Shown: positions 1 through 7,039 of the stretch, one piece after another
How the letters are laid out: every line of letters starts with the position of its first letter
Numbering within the stretch: position 1 is the stretch's first letter
From: PALSA-1004 sp046715035
GTDB lineage: Bacteria > Pseudomonadota > Gammaproteobacteria > Burkholderiales > SG8-41
Length of the DNA: 10,179 nt
Direction: 5' to 3'
Assembly: GCA_046715035.1 (NCBI GenBank)
Contig: JBKJZR010000226.1
Span: 1-10,179 of the forward strand
The notes under the pieces: generated by a model
Seen by the model: only the letters and a program-made list of their open reading frames with translations
Told to the model about the DNA's origin: nothing
Databases searched by the model: none
Program-made: the position numbers and the translations under genes

Positions 1-32
1 TCATTACCGCGAGCCTGAAAAAGGGCGTGTGA
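1..32 (+). CDS. prfB: Peptide chain release factor 2, C-terminal end only (partial)
   Basis: Read in the frame that ends at TGA 30-32, the first bases encode (F)ITASLKKGV followed by stop. This resembles the conserved extreme C-terminus of bacterial RF2, which in E. coli ends in a similar F-I-x-A-S-L-K stretch. RF2 recognises UGA and UAA stop codons and releases the finished peptide at the ribosome. The identification is supported by lysS lying 79 bases downstream on the same strand, since prfB-lysS is a widespread bacterial gene pair that is often co-transcribed. Only about ten residues are visible, so the GGQ and SPF motifs and any programmed frameshift site lie upstream of the window. The first two bases complete a codon that starts outside. 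Confidence 0.8.
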   Translation, partial: ITASLKKGV

Positions 33-111
33 GGGCCGCTTCGGCGCCGGGCGGCGATTGGTGCTTGTTACGTAAAGAACAGTTTTCCGCGCGCGGCGCG
101 GCGAGGACACG

Positions 112-1614
112 ATGAGCGATCAACCGATCACACCGCTGCCTGATGAAAACCAGATCATCGCCGAGCGCCGCGCCAAGCTGACCGCCTTGCGCAGCCAGGG
201 GAGCGCCTTCCCCAACCGTTTCCCCCGCGACGACATCGCCGGCGACCTGCACGAAAAGTACGAGGATCGAGACCGCGACTCGCTCGATCTCAATCCGGTC
301 GTAGTGCGAGTCGCCGGCCGCATGATGCTCAAGCGCGTGATGGGCAAGGCAAGCTTCGCCACGCTGCAGGACATGAGCGGCAGCATTCAGCTCTACCTGA
401 CCGACAGCTATCCCGGCAAGGAACAGCACGCGGCATTCAAGCACTACGACGTCGGCGACATCATCGGCGCCGAGGGCGTGCTGTTCAAGACCCAGAAAGG
501 CGAGCTTACGGTGCGCGTGAAGCAGCTGCACCTGCTCACCAAATCGCTGCGTCCGTTGCCCGAGAAGTTCCATGGGCTGAGCGACCAGGAGCAGCGCTAT
601 CGCCAGCGCTATCTCGACCTGATAGCCAACGAGGACACGCGGCTCAGATTCGTGCAGCGCTCGCGCATCATCCAGCGCGTGCGCGAATTTTTTTTGGATC
701 GGCGCTATCTCGAAGTCGAGACGCCGATGATGCACCCGATACCCGGGGGTGCAGCGGCGCGGCCTTTCGTCACCCACCACAATGCGCTCGACATGAAGCT
801 CTATCTGCGCATCGCGCCCGAGCTCTATCTGAAACGGCTCGTGGTCGGCGGATTCGAAAAAGTATTCGAGATCAACCGCAATTTCCGCAACGAAGGGATT
901 TCCACGCGGCACAACCCCGAGTTCACCATGGTGGAATTCTACGCCGCGTACCGCAATTATTACTATCTGATGACTTTCATCGAAGAGCTGATCCGCGATG
1001 TCGCGCGCTCGGTGCTCGGCACGATGAAAGTGAATTACCAGGGCCGCGAGATGGATTTCGAAAAACCGTTCGCGCAGCTGACGATCGCCGAAGCGATCAG
1101 GATGCATCACCCGGGACTCACGGACGATCATCTCGGCAGCCGCGAGGCACTGATCAAGAAGCTCGACGAGCTGCATATCGCCGTGCGACCCCAGGACGGC
1201 ATCGGCGCCCTGCAGCTCACGCTGTTCGAGAACACCGTCGAATCCCAGCTGCTCGATCCGACTTACATCTTCGGCTATCCCGCCGAGGTGTCGCCGCTCG
1301 CGCGGCGCAGCGACAAGGACCCCGACGTCACCGAGCGGTTCGAGCTGTACATCGCCGGCCGCGAAATCGCCAATGGCTTTTCCGAGCTGAACGATCCGGA
1401 AGACCAGGCTGCGCGCTTTCAGGAGCAGGCGAGGCAGCTCGATGCCGGCAACGATGAGGCCATGCATTACGACGCTGACTACATTCGTGCTCTCGAGTAC
1501 GGGCTGCCGCCTACGTGCGGCGCCGGCATAGGCATCGACCGACTGGTGATGATCCTGACCGACAGCCCATCCATCCGCGATGTGATTCTTTTTCCCCAGA
1601 TGCGTCCGGAATAA
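112..1614 (+). CDS. lysS: Lysyl-tRNA synthetase, class II
   Basis: Charges tRNA-Lys with lysine using ATP in the cytoplasm. The 500-residue product has the usual length for bacterial class II LysRS. An N-terminal OB-fold anticodon-binding domain covers about residues 62-140 (VRVAGRMMLKRVMGKASFATL, then a beta-rich stretch). The class II catalytic core follows: motif 1 near 200-213 (LEVETPMMHPIPGG), motif 2 near 258-276 (FRNEGISTRHNPEFTMVEF, with the ATP-contacting FRxE arginine and glutamate), and motif 3 at 472-478 (GIGIDRL, with the conserved arginine). The ATG at 112 is preceded by GAGGA at about 103-107 and is followed directly by the charged N-terminal helix typical of the family. It lies 79 bases after prfB with no clear terminator between, so co-transcription is likely. 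An uninterrupted run of eight T (688-695) encodes E-F-F-L without breaking the frame. Confidence 0.97.
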   Translation: MSDQPITPLPDENQIIAERRAKLTALRSQGSAFPNRFPRDDIAGDLHEKYEDRDRDSLDLNPVVVRVAGRMMLKRVMGKASFATLQDMSGSIQLYLTDSYPGKEQHAAFKHYDVGDIIGAEGVLFKTQKGELTVRVKQLHLLTKSLRPLPEKFHGLSDQEQRYRQRYLDLIANEDTRLRFVQRSRIIQRVREFFLDRRYLEVETPMMHPIPGGAAARPFVTHHNALDMKLYLRIAPELYLKRLVVGGFEKVFEINRNFRNEGISTRHNPEFTMVEFYAAYRNYYYLMTFIEELIRDVARSVLGTMKVNYQGREMDFEKPFAQLTIAEAIRMHHPGLTDDHLGSREALIKKLDELHIAVRPQDGIGALQLTLFENTVESQLLDPTYIFGYPAEVSPLARRSDKDPDVTERFELYIAGREIANGFSELNDPEDQAARFQEQARQLDAGNDEAMHYDADYIRALEYGLPPTCGAGIGIDRLVMILTDSPSIRDVILFPQMRPE

Positions 1615-1630
1615 CGCCAGAATAAGCGCC

Positions 1631-3598
1631 ATGAATCAGCCGCTCTGGGAGCCCTCGCCCGGCGCAGTCGCCGCCGCCAACATGACTGCATTCATGCGTG
1701 CGGCCGCGCGTGACACTGGCGTACGGGTGACCGATTACACCGCGCTCTACGCGTGGTCGGTCCGGGAGCCGGAAAAGTTCTGGCGCCTGGTCTGGAAATT
1801 CTGCGGCGTGACCGCGGCTGCGCAAGGCAGCGTGACGCTCGAGAATCCCCATGCCATGCCGGGCGCGCGCTGGTTTCCCGGCGCACGTCTCAATTTCGCC
1901 GAGAACCTGCTGCGGCGGTCCGACGCCGGCACTGCGATCGTGTTCTGGGGCGAAGACCGCGTGCAGAGCAGCGTCACGTTTGCTGAACTCCATCACGAAG
2001 TGTCGCGGCTGGCACAGGCCCTGCGTGCTTGCGGCGTCGGCGCCGGCGACCGGGTCGCCGGCTACATGCCTAATCTGCCGGGCACCGTGATCGCGATGCT
2101 GGCTGCAGCGAGCATCGGCGCCATCTGGTCTTCCTGCTCGCCGGACTTCGGCGCGCAGGGCGTCGTCGACCGCTTCGGCCAGATCGAACCCGAGGTGCTG
2201 TTCAGCGCCGATGGCTATTTCTATAACGGCAAAACGATCGACGTGCTCGCGCGGCTTGGGGAGATCATGCAGCGGCTGCCCTCGGTCGAGCGTCTGGTGG
2301 TCGTGCCATACACTCAGCGCTCACCCTCGATCGCCGGCATCCCGCGCGCGATCGACGTGCACGCGTTCATGGCGCCCTACGCAGCAGGCCCCATCGAGTT
2401 CGCGCAGCTGCCGTTCGACCACCCCCTCTATATCATGTACTCGTCGGGCACGACCGGCGTGCCGAAATGCATCGTCCATGGCGCGGGGGGCACGCTTCTG
2501 CAGCACCTCAAAGAGCACGTGCTGCATGTCGATCTCAAGCCGGACGACCGGCTCTTCTACTTCACCACGTGCGGCTGGATGATGTGGAACTGGCTCGTGT
2601 CCGGTCTGGCGGCGCGGGCGACGATCCTGCTCTATGACGGCTCGCCTTTTCTGCGCGACGGCAACATCCTGTTCGATTTCGCCGATGCGACCGGCATGAC
2701 CGCGCTCGGCACGTCGGCGAAGTTCATCGACGCCATCGCCAAGAGCGGCCTGCGCCCGGTCGCGACGCACCGGCTCGACCGGTTGCGCGTCATCTTGTCG
2801 ACCGGCTCGCCGCTCGTGGCCGAGGGGTTCGATTACGTCTATGAGAACGTCAGGCGCGACGTGAATCTCGCGTCGATCTCGGGCGGAACCGACATCATCT
2901 CGACGTTCGTGCTGGGCAATCCGCTGCTGCCGGTGTGGCGCGGCGAAGTCCAGTGCCGCGGCCTGGGCATGAAAGTCGAAGTGTTCGACGACGCAGGCCG
3001 GCCGCTCGTCGGCGAGAAGGGCGAGCTCGTGTGCACCGCGCCGTTTCCCTCGATGCCCGTCGCATTCTGGCGCGATGCCGGCGGCGCAAAGTATCGCGCC
3101 GCCTATTTCGACAAATACCCGAACGTGTGGTGCCACGGCGACTATGTCGAGTTGACGCCCCGCGGCGGCATGATCATCTACGGCCGCTCCGACGCCGTGC
3201 TCAATCCCGGCGGCGTGCGCATCGGCACGGCGGAAATCTACCGGCAGGTCGAGCAGCTCGATGAAATCGTCGAAAGCATCGTCATCGGCCAGGACTGGCC
3301 GCCCGCCACTCCGAACGATGTCCGAGTGGTGCTGTTCGTGCGCCTGCGCGACGGACTGGTGCTGGACGACGCGCTGCGCGAGCGCATCAAGCAGCACATC
3401 CGCGTCAACACGACGGTGCGCCACGTGCCTGCCAAGGTCATACAGGTCGGCGACATCCCGCGCACCAAGAGCGGCAAGATCGTCGAGCTCGCCGTGCGCA
3501 ACGTCGTGCACGGCCGGCCGGTCAAGAATCTCGAGGCCCTCGCCAATCCCGCGGCGCTCGAGCTGTTTCGCGACCTGCCCGAATTGAGTACTGGCTGA
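1631..3598 (+). CDS. Acetoacetyl-CoA synthetase (acetoacetate-CoA ligase)
   Basis: Activates acetoacetate with ATP and CoA to acetoacetyl-CoA. In PHB-storing bacteria this returns the product of 3-hydroxybutyrate oxidation to the CoA pool. The 655-residue protein is a full-length ANL-superfamily adenylating enzyme. The AMP-binding loop is at 269-279 (MYSSGTTGVPK). It is followed by IVHGAGGTLLQHLKEH and the tryptophan-rich TTCGWMMWNW (312-321), both typical of the acetoacetyl-CoA synthetase branch. The hinge region YGRSDAVLNPGGVRIG starts at 517, and the C-terminal catalytic lysine is K616 in RTKSGK. The N-terminus (LWEPSP, then a helix with YxALYxWSV) also fits the acetoacetate enzymes better than acetyl-CoA synthetase. 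The ATG lies 16 bases after the lysS stop, with only a poor Shine-Dalgarno match, so read-through from lysS is plausible. Substrate is assigned by family resemblance; a related beta-keto or short-chain acid cannot be fully excluded. Confidence 0.92.
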   Translation: MNQPLWEPSPGAVAAANMTAFMRAAARDTGVRVTDYTALYAWSVREPEKFWRLVWKFCGVTAAAQGSVTLENPHAMPGARWFPGARLNFAENLLRRSDAGTAIVFWGEDRVQSSVTFAELHHEVSRLAQALRACGVGAGDRVAGYMPNLPGTVIAMLAAASIGAIWSSCSPDFGAQGVVDRFGQIEPEVLFSADGYFYNGKTIDVLARLGEIMQRLPSVERLVVVPYTQRSPSIAGIPRAIDVHAFMAPYAAGPIEFAQLPFDHPLYIMYSSGTTGVPKCIVHGAGGTLLQHLKEHVLHVDLKPDDRLFYFTTCGWMMWNWLVSGLAARATILLYDGSPFLRDGNILFDFADATGMTALGTSAKFIDAIAKSGLRPVATHRLDRLRVILSTGSPLVAEGFDYVYENVRRDVNLASISGGTDIISTFVLGNPLLPVWRGEVQCRGLGMKVEVFDDAGRPLVGEKGELVCTAPFPSMPVAFWRDAGGAKYRAAYFDKYPNVWCHGDYVELTPRGGMIIYGRSDAVLNPGGVRIGTAEIYRQVEQLDEIVESIVIGQDWPPATPNDVRVVLFVRLRDGLVLDDALRERIKQHIRVNTTVRHVPAKVIQVGDIPRTKSGKIVELAVRNVVHGRPVKNLEALANPAALELFRDLPELSTG

Positions 3599-3601
3599 GC
3601 C

Positions 3602-4396
3602 TTACCAGTTCCAGATCTGCCAGAAAGTCCACCACGGCTTGTCGGTGGCGCCGCCAGCCAGGTACTTGCTTTTCGGAAAATTGGTTTTCATGACGCGCTC
3701 TGCGTCGTTGCGCAAGTCCTTCATGCCGAGCTTGTCGTAGGCGTTGACCAGGATCAGCAGGCCTTCCTCGTTGGCCGGCGCCTGCGGATACGTTTTGAGG
3801 GCATACTGCGCCCGGTTCGCCGCTGCCACGTAAGCGCCGCGCTTCATGTAATAGCGCGCAACGTGGACTTCATGCGAAGCGAGCGCATTGACGAGATACT
3901 GCATGCGCTGAACCGAGTCGGGGGCGTACTTGCTGTTGGGAAAACGCGTCACCAGATCCTTGAACGCATCAAACGCCTCGCGCGCTGCCTTGGGGTCGCG
4001 CTCGGTCATGTCCTGGCCGGAAAAAGAGCCCAGCAGGCCCAGATCGTCGTTGAAATTGGCGAGCCCTCTCAGGTAATACGCATAATCGACGCTCGGATGG
4101 TTCGGGTGCAGCTTGATGAAGCGCTCGGTAGCGGCGATCGCGGCGGCGGCATCCTTGTCCTTGTAGTACGCGTATGCGATCTCGAGCTGCGCCTGCTGCG
4201 CAAAACGCCCATACGGATAGCGCGCTTCCAGCTTTTCGTAATACTTGATCGCTTTATCGTAACTGCCGTCGTTGAGCTCGTTCTTCGCTTCCGAATAGAG
4301 CTTGGCTGCGGACCAGCCTTTGGTCTCGTCGACATCGTCGAGCATCCCGCACCCGGCCAGGCATAGCGCGAAAATTAAAGCTAAACTTGATCGCAT
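3602..4396 (-). CDS. bamD: Outer membrane protein assembly factor BamD (ComL-type lipoprotein)
   Basis: Periplasmic lipoprotein of the BAM complex, which folds beta-barrel proteins into the outer membrane with BamA. The 264-residue precursor starts MRSSLALIFALCLAGCG, a lipoprotein signal peptide with lipobox L-A-G-C and lipidated C16. Glycine at +2 fits outer-membrane sorting. Tetratricopeptide-like repeats follow (AAKLYSEAKNELNDGSYDKA, RYPYGRFAQQAQLEIAYAYY, RFIKLHPNHPSVDYAYYLRG), closely resembling E. coli BamD. The tryptophan-rich tail WWTFWQIWNW extends slightly beyond the E. coli protein. An in-frame ATG nine codons upstream (4423) would put unrelated residues before the signal peptide. 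The ATG at 4396 is preferred because it starts the signal peptide directly and has GAGG seven bases upstream. It is divergent from rluD and convergent with the acetoacetyl-CoA synthetase gene. Confidence 0.95.
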   Translation of the reverse strand: MRSSLALIFALCLAGCGMLDDVDETKGWSAAKLYSEAKNELNDGSYDKAIKYYEKLEARYPYGRFAQQAQLEIAYAYYKDKDAAAAIAATERFIKLHPNHPSVDYAYYLRGLANFNDDLGLLGSFSGQDMTERDPKAAREAFDAFKDLVTRFPNSKYAPDSVQRMQYLVNALASHEVHVARYYMKRGAYVAAANRAQYALKTYPQAPANEEGLLILVNAYDKLGMKDLRNDAERVMKTNFPKSKYLAGGATDKPWWTFWQIWNW

Positions 4397-4398
4397 AA

Positions 4399-5376
4399 AT
4401 GAACCTCGCTGCAAAACGTGCAAATTATAACTTAACCGACGCCGGGGCTCAGCCCGTCGAGCTGACCGTTCCCTTGGAATGCGCGGGTCAGCGGTTGGAC
4501 CAGACCCTCGCGCTTTTGTTGCCCCAATATTCGCGCAGCCGCCTGGCGCAGTGGATACGCAACAGTCGCGTGCTGCTCGAAGGCGCCAGCGCGCAGCCCA
4601 AGTCCCGGGTGCACGGAGGCGAAAGGATACGCATTGCGGCGACCCCCGAGCCGGCAGCGACCGCCGCGCTGCCGGAGGATATCGCGCTCGACATCGTGCA
4701 CGAGGATGATCATATCCTGGTGCTCGCGAAACCGGCGGGTCTGGTCGTCCATCCCGGCAGCGGCAACTGGAGCGGAACGCTGCTCAATGCTCTGCTGCAG
4801 CACGCGCCCGGGCTCGCCGCGCTGCCGCGGGCGGGGATCGTCCACCGGCTCGACAAGGACACCAGCGGCCTCATCGTCGTGGCCAAGACGCTGGAGGCGC
4901 AGACGAGCCTCGTGCGCCAACTGCAGGCGCGCACGGTGAAGCGCGAGTATCTGGCGCTGGTTCACGGCAGCGTCGTGGCTGACGGCAGGGTCGAAGGCCC
5001 GATCGGCCGCCATCCGACACAGCGCACGCGCATGGCGATCGTTGCCCGCGGCAAGGCCGCGCTCACGCACTATCGAGTGCTGCTGCGTTATGCGCAGGCG
5101 ACGCTGCTGCGCTGCCGCCTCGAAACCGGCCGCACGCATCAGATCCGCGTGCATCTCAAATCGCTGGGCCATCCGCTGGTCGGCGACCGCGTCTATGGCC
5201 GCAAAGGCCCCAGCGCCGATCCCCTGCTTGCCGCGTTTCCGCGCCAGGCGCTGCACGCAGAGAGACTGGCGCTGGTGCATCCGGCAAGCGGGCGCGAAGT
5301 GGACTGGCAAGCCCCGCCGCCTGCCGACATGCGCGATTTGCTCGCTGCGCTCGCCGCAACGCAGACGTCCGCATGA
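4399..5376 (+). CDS. rluD: 23S rRNA pseudouridine synthase RluD
   Basis: Isomerises uridines in helix 69 of 23S rRNA (U1911, U1915 and U1917 in E. coli numbering). The 325-residue protein has an N-terminal S4 RNA-binding domain at about 28-80 (GQRLDQTLALLLPQYSRSRL, then HGGERIRI). The RluA-family catalytic domain contains ARAGIVHRLDKDTSG-type sequence; here RAGIVHRLDKDTSGL lies at 144-158, with D152 as the catalytic aspartate. Later come the conserved REYLALVHG, RLETGRTHQIRVHLKSLGHP and VGDRVYG stretches. RluD rather than RluA or RluC is supported by the S4 domain, the length and the bamD-rluD-pgeF neighbourhood. The ATG at 4399 has no Shine-Dalgarno sequence. It is kept because homologous extensions ending in VELTVP are familiar in betaproteobacterial RluD; the next possible start, TTG at 4474, would cut into the conserved beginning. 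Its last bases overlap the pgeF start. Confidence 0.94.
   Translation: MNLAAKRANYNLTDAGAQPVELTVPLECAGQRLDQTLALLLPQYSRSRLAQWIRNSRVLLEGASAQPKSRVHGGERIRIAATPEPAATAALPEDIALDIVHEDDHILVLAKPAGLVVHPGSGNWSGTLLNALLQHAPGLAALPRAGIVHRLDKDTSGLIVVAKTLEAQTSLVRQLQARTVKREYLALVHGSVVADGRVEGPIGRHPTQRTRMAIVARGKAALTHYRVLLRYAQATLLRCRLETGRTHQIRVHLKSLGHPLVGDRVYGRKGPSADPLLAAFPRQALHAERLALVHPASGREVDWQAPPPADMRDLLAALAATQTSA
4424..4429 (-). promoter_or_regulatory. Putative -10 element of bamD
   Basis: Read on the minus strand this is a perfect TATAAT, about 28 bases before the bamD ATG at 4396, with the Shine-Dalgarno GAGG between them. No clear -35 lies at 16-18 bases. The element lies inside the first codons of rluD, because the two divergent genes leave no room between their starts. 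The core TTATAA (4425-4430) is palindromic, so the plus strand also reads TATAAC at 4426-4431. Confidence 0.5.
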
Positions 5377-6107
5377 ATTCAGACTGGATCATCCCCGAGT
5401 GGTCCGTGCCGCCGCGGGTAAAAAGTCTGATCACTACGCGCAATGGCGGAGTCAGCAGCGGACCCTACGCGAGTCTCAACCTCGGGCTGCGCACCGGAGA
5501 CGATGAGGCGGCGGTGCAGGCCAACCGGCAGCGGCTGCGATCCTGGTTACCGGGCGAACCGCGATGGCTGCGCCAGGTGCACGCGGCCAAGGTTGTGGAC
5601 ACGGATGACCTGTCCGGCATCCCGGAAGCGGACGCCAGCATCGCACGCACGCCCGGCACCGTGTGCGCCGTGCTGGTCGCGGACTGCATGCCGGTGCTGC
5701 TAAGCGACCGCGCGGGCAGTGTGATCGGCATTGCGCACGCAGGTTGGCGCGGCCTGAGCGCGGGAGTCATCGAGAATACGGTGCGCGCTATGCAGGTTTG
5801 CCCCGCCGATCTGCTCGCCTATCTCGGCCCCGCCATCGGCCGCGACGCGTTCGAGGTCGGCGAAGACGTGCGCTCGGCGTTCCTCGCAACGGACGCTGCA
5901 GCCGGCGCCGCCTTCAGGCCACACCGCGCCAGCAAGTGGCTCGCCGATCTGGGCATGCTCGCGCGTCAGCGTCTCGCAGCGTGCGGTGTGCACCGGGTGT
6001 TCGGCGGTGGCGAATGCACGTACCGCGACGCTGCCCGCTACTACTCATACCGTCGTGACACCATCACCGGCCGCATGGCGGCGCTGCTGTGGATCGCCGA
6101 CGTTTGA
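5373..6107 (+). CDS. pgeF: PgeF/YfiH family protein (DUF152; multicopper-oxidoreductase-like laccase domain, purine nucleoside phosphorylase-type)
   Basis: A member of the YfiH/LACC1 family. E. coli YfiH has been described as a peptidoglycan editing factor that prevents misincorporation of serine into muropeptides, and relatives show purine nucleoside phosphorylase and adenosine deaminase activity; older annotations read 'polyphenol oxidase'. The 244-residue protein carries the family's metal-site residues H70 (RQVHAAKV), C105 (VADCMPVLL) and H122 (IAHAGWRGL). It also has the conserved GPAIG, FEVGEDV and C-terminal GGECTYRD...YYSYRRD...GR motifs. No signal peptide is visible. The start ATG overlaps the rluD stop in ATGA, which suggests translational coupling, and rluD-pgeF is a conserved pair in proteobacteria. 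The actual substrate in this organism cannot be told from sequence. Confidence 0.92.
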   Translation: MNSDWIIPEWSVPPRVKSLITTRNGGVSSGPYASLNLGLRTGDDEAAVQANRQRLRSWLPGEPRWLRQVHAAKVVDTDDLSGIPEADASIARTPGTVCAVLVADCMPVLLSDRAGSVIGIAHAGWRGLSAGVIENTVRAMQVCPADLLAYLGPAIGRDAFEVGEDVRSAFLATDAAAGAAFRPHRASKWLADLGMLARQRLAACGVHRVFGGGECTYRDAARYYSYRRDTITGRMAALLWIADV

Positions 6108-6118
6108 ACTGCCTCGTC

Positions 6119-6146
6119 TATAATGCGCGGTCGCCCGGGTAGGTGA
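6119..6146 (+). promoter_or_regulatory. Putative -10 element and ribosome binding site of the ZIP transporter gene
   Basis: A perfect TATAAT stands at 6119-6124, just after the pgeF stop, and continues into GCGCGG. No good -35 is found at 16-18 bases; a TTGAAC at 6104-6109 is only 9 bases away, too close for sigma-70 spacing. AGGTGA at 6141-6146 lies four bases before the ATG at 6151 and is a reasonable Shine-Dalgarno sequence. Together these suggest that the transporter can be transcribed independently of rluD-pgeF, from a start near 6131 with a leader of about 20 bases. Confidence 0.5.
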
Positions 6147-6150
6147 AACG

Positions 6151-6918
6151 ATGTCGGTGCTGGTGTGGATCATAGTCGCGAGCGTTATCGGTGGCGTGCT
6201 GAGCGTCGTCGCCGCCGCGTTGCTCGCTTTGAACGCGCGTGCATCGCACGTGCCGGTGCTGATCAGCTACGCCGTCGGCGCGCTGCTCGGCGCGGTATTC
6301 CTCGACATCCTGCCGCACGCCTTCAGCATCGCCGACAGCATCGAGAATCTCGCGGGCACGATCCTCGCCGGGATCATGATTTTTTTCATACTCGAGAAGC
6401 TCGTGCTGTGGCGGCATTGCCACGAAGAACAGTGTGAGGTGCACGAGACGCCGCCGCAACAGCACGACCACGGTCGCAGCGGCCTGACGATCATGATCGG
6501 CGACACGTTTCACAATTTCGTCGATGGCATCCTGATCGCCGCTGCGTTCCTTGCCGATGTGCGCGTCGGCGTGGTCACCGCCATCGCCATGATCGCGCAC
6601 GAGGTGCCCCAGGAGGTAGGCGATTTTCTGGTGCTCCTGCATTCCGGCTACAGCAAGCGCTACGCGCTCGCGCTCAATCTGCTGTCGAGCCTGGCGATGA
6701 TGATCGGCGGCGTGCTTGCGTACTTCGCGCTGCAGACCATGCAGCAGTGGATCCCCACGCTGCTCGCGCTGGCTGCTGCGAGCATGCTTTACGTGGCGGT
6801 CGCCGACCTGATCCCGGGGCTGCACCGGCGGCGCGAGATCATGGCAGGCGTGCAGCAGGTGGCGCTGATCGGCGCCGGGATTGCGACGATTTGGGGGGCA
6901 GGATTGTTCGCGCATTGA
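6151..6918 (+). CDS. ZIP family divalent metal transporter
   Basis: Inner-membrane protein expected to import Zn2+ or related divalent cations into the cytoplasm. The 255-residue sequence shows about seven to eight hydrophobic segments, for example near 4-27, 34-58, 66-88, 113-134, 139-165, 172-193, 201-222 and 234-254. The ZIP metal-site signatures are present: H121-N122-F-V-D125-G in one helix and H150-E151-V-P-Q-E155 in the next. A cytosolic-type loop between the third and fourth segments (about 89-107) is rich in His, Cys and acidic residues, as is common for metal-binding loops in this family. The product resembles bacterial ZupT/GufA-like ZIPs, but metal specificity cannot be read from sequence. 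It sits alone between pgeF and phaC on the same strand, with its own -10-like box upstream and no terminator after it. Confidence 0.9.
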   Translation: MSVLVWIIVASVIGGVLSVVAAALLALNARASHVPVLISYAVGALLGAVFLDILPHAFSIADSIENLAGTILAGIMIFFILEKLVLWRHCHEEQCEVHETPPQQHDHGRSGLTIMIGDTFHNFVDGILIAAAFLADVRVGVVTAIAMIAHEVPQEVGDFLVLLHSGYSKRYALALNLLSSLAMMIGGVLAYFALQTMQQWIPTLLALAAASMLYVAVADLIPGLHRRREIMAGVQQVALIGAGIATIWGAGLFAH

Positions 6919-6962
6919 ACCCTGCAAGGCCGGACGACAGCTCGGTTTCGCGGCGCCCGCTA

Positions 6963-6991
6963 TTGACACGGCAATGGGTGGGACGCAGAAT
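6963..6991 (+). promoter_or_regulatory. Putative sigma-70 promoter of phaC
   Basis: A consensus -35 box TTGACA at 6963-6968 is separated by 17 bases from CAGAAT at 6986-6991, which matches the TATAAT consensus at four of six positions. Transcription would begin near 6998, giving a leader of about 40 bases before the phaC ATG at 7040. The site lies in the 121-base gap between the ZIP transporter and phaC, the largest gap in the window. ATTG and CAAT form a short inverted repeat (6962-6965 and 6972-6975) over the -35 box, too short to call an operator. Confidence 0.6.
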
Positions 6992-7039
6992 CGTTTCGAC
7001 CGCTCCCGGCTGCAGATTCCCAGTCAATCAGGCCGCATC

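Noticed and set aside
33..111. Possible terminator or promoter in the prfB-lysS gap
   Set aside because: The GC-rich stretch has no clean stem followed by a T-run, and no -35/-10 pair at suitable spacing was found.
4..1632. Long minus-strand open frame of 542 codons across lysS
   Set aside because: It is exactly antisense to lysS, whose motifs are unmistakable. The product has no recognisable domain, and long antisense frames are expected in GC-rich genes.
2321..3511. Minus-strand open frame of 396 codons inside the acetoacetyl-CoA synthetase gene
   Set aside because: Low-complexity His/Arg/Ala/Asp-rich translation typical of an antisense shadow; no ribosome binding site or motif.
4397..4423. 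Upstream ATG at 4423 for bamD
   Set aside because: It would bury the lipoprotein signal peptide nine residues inside and start before the likely Shine-Dalgarno sequence.
6104..6124. TTGAAC plus TATAAT as a complete promoter before the ZIP gene
   Set aside because: The spacing is only 9 bases, too short for sigma-70; only the -10 element was kept.
6118..6969. Minus-strand open frame of 283 codons over the ZIP gene
   Set aside because: The plus strand encodes a clear ZIP transporter with metal-site motifs and transmembrane helices; the antisense product is His/Asp/Arg-rich and unrecognisable.
6881..7039. 53-codon N-terminal extension of phaC
   Set aside because: It overlaps the ZIP gene end and covers the promoter; the residues do not resemble PhaC, and ATG 7040 gives the normal N-terminus.
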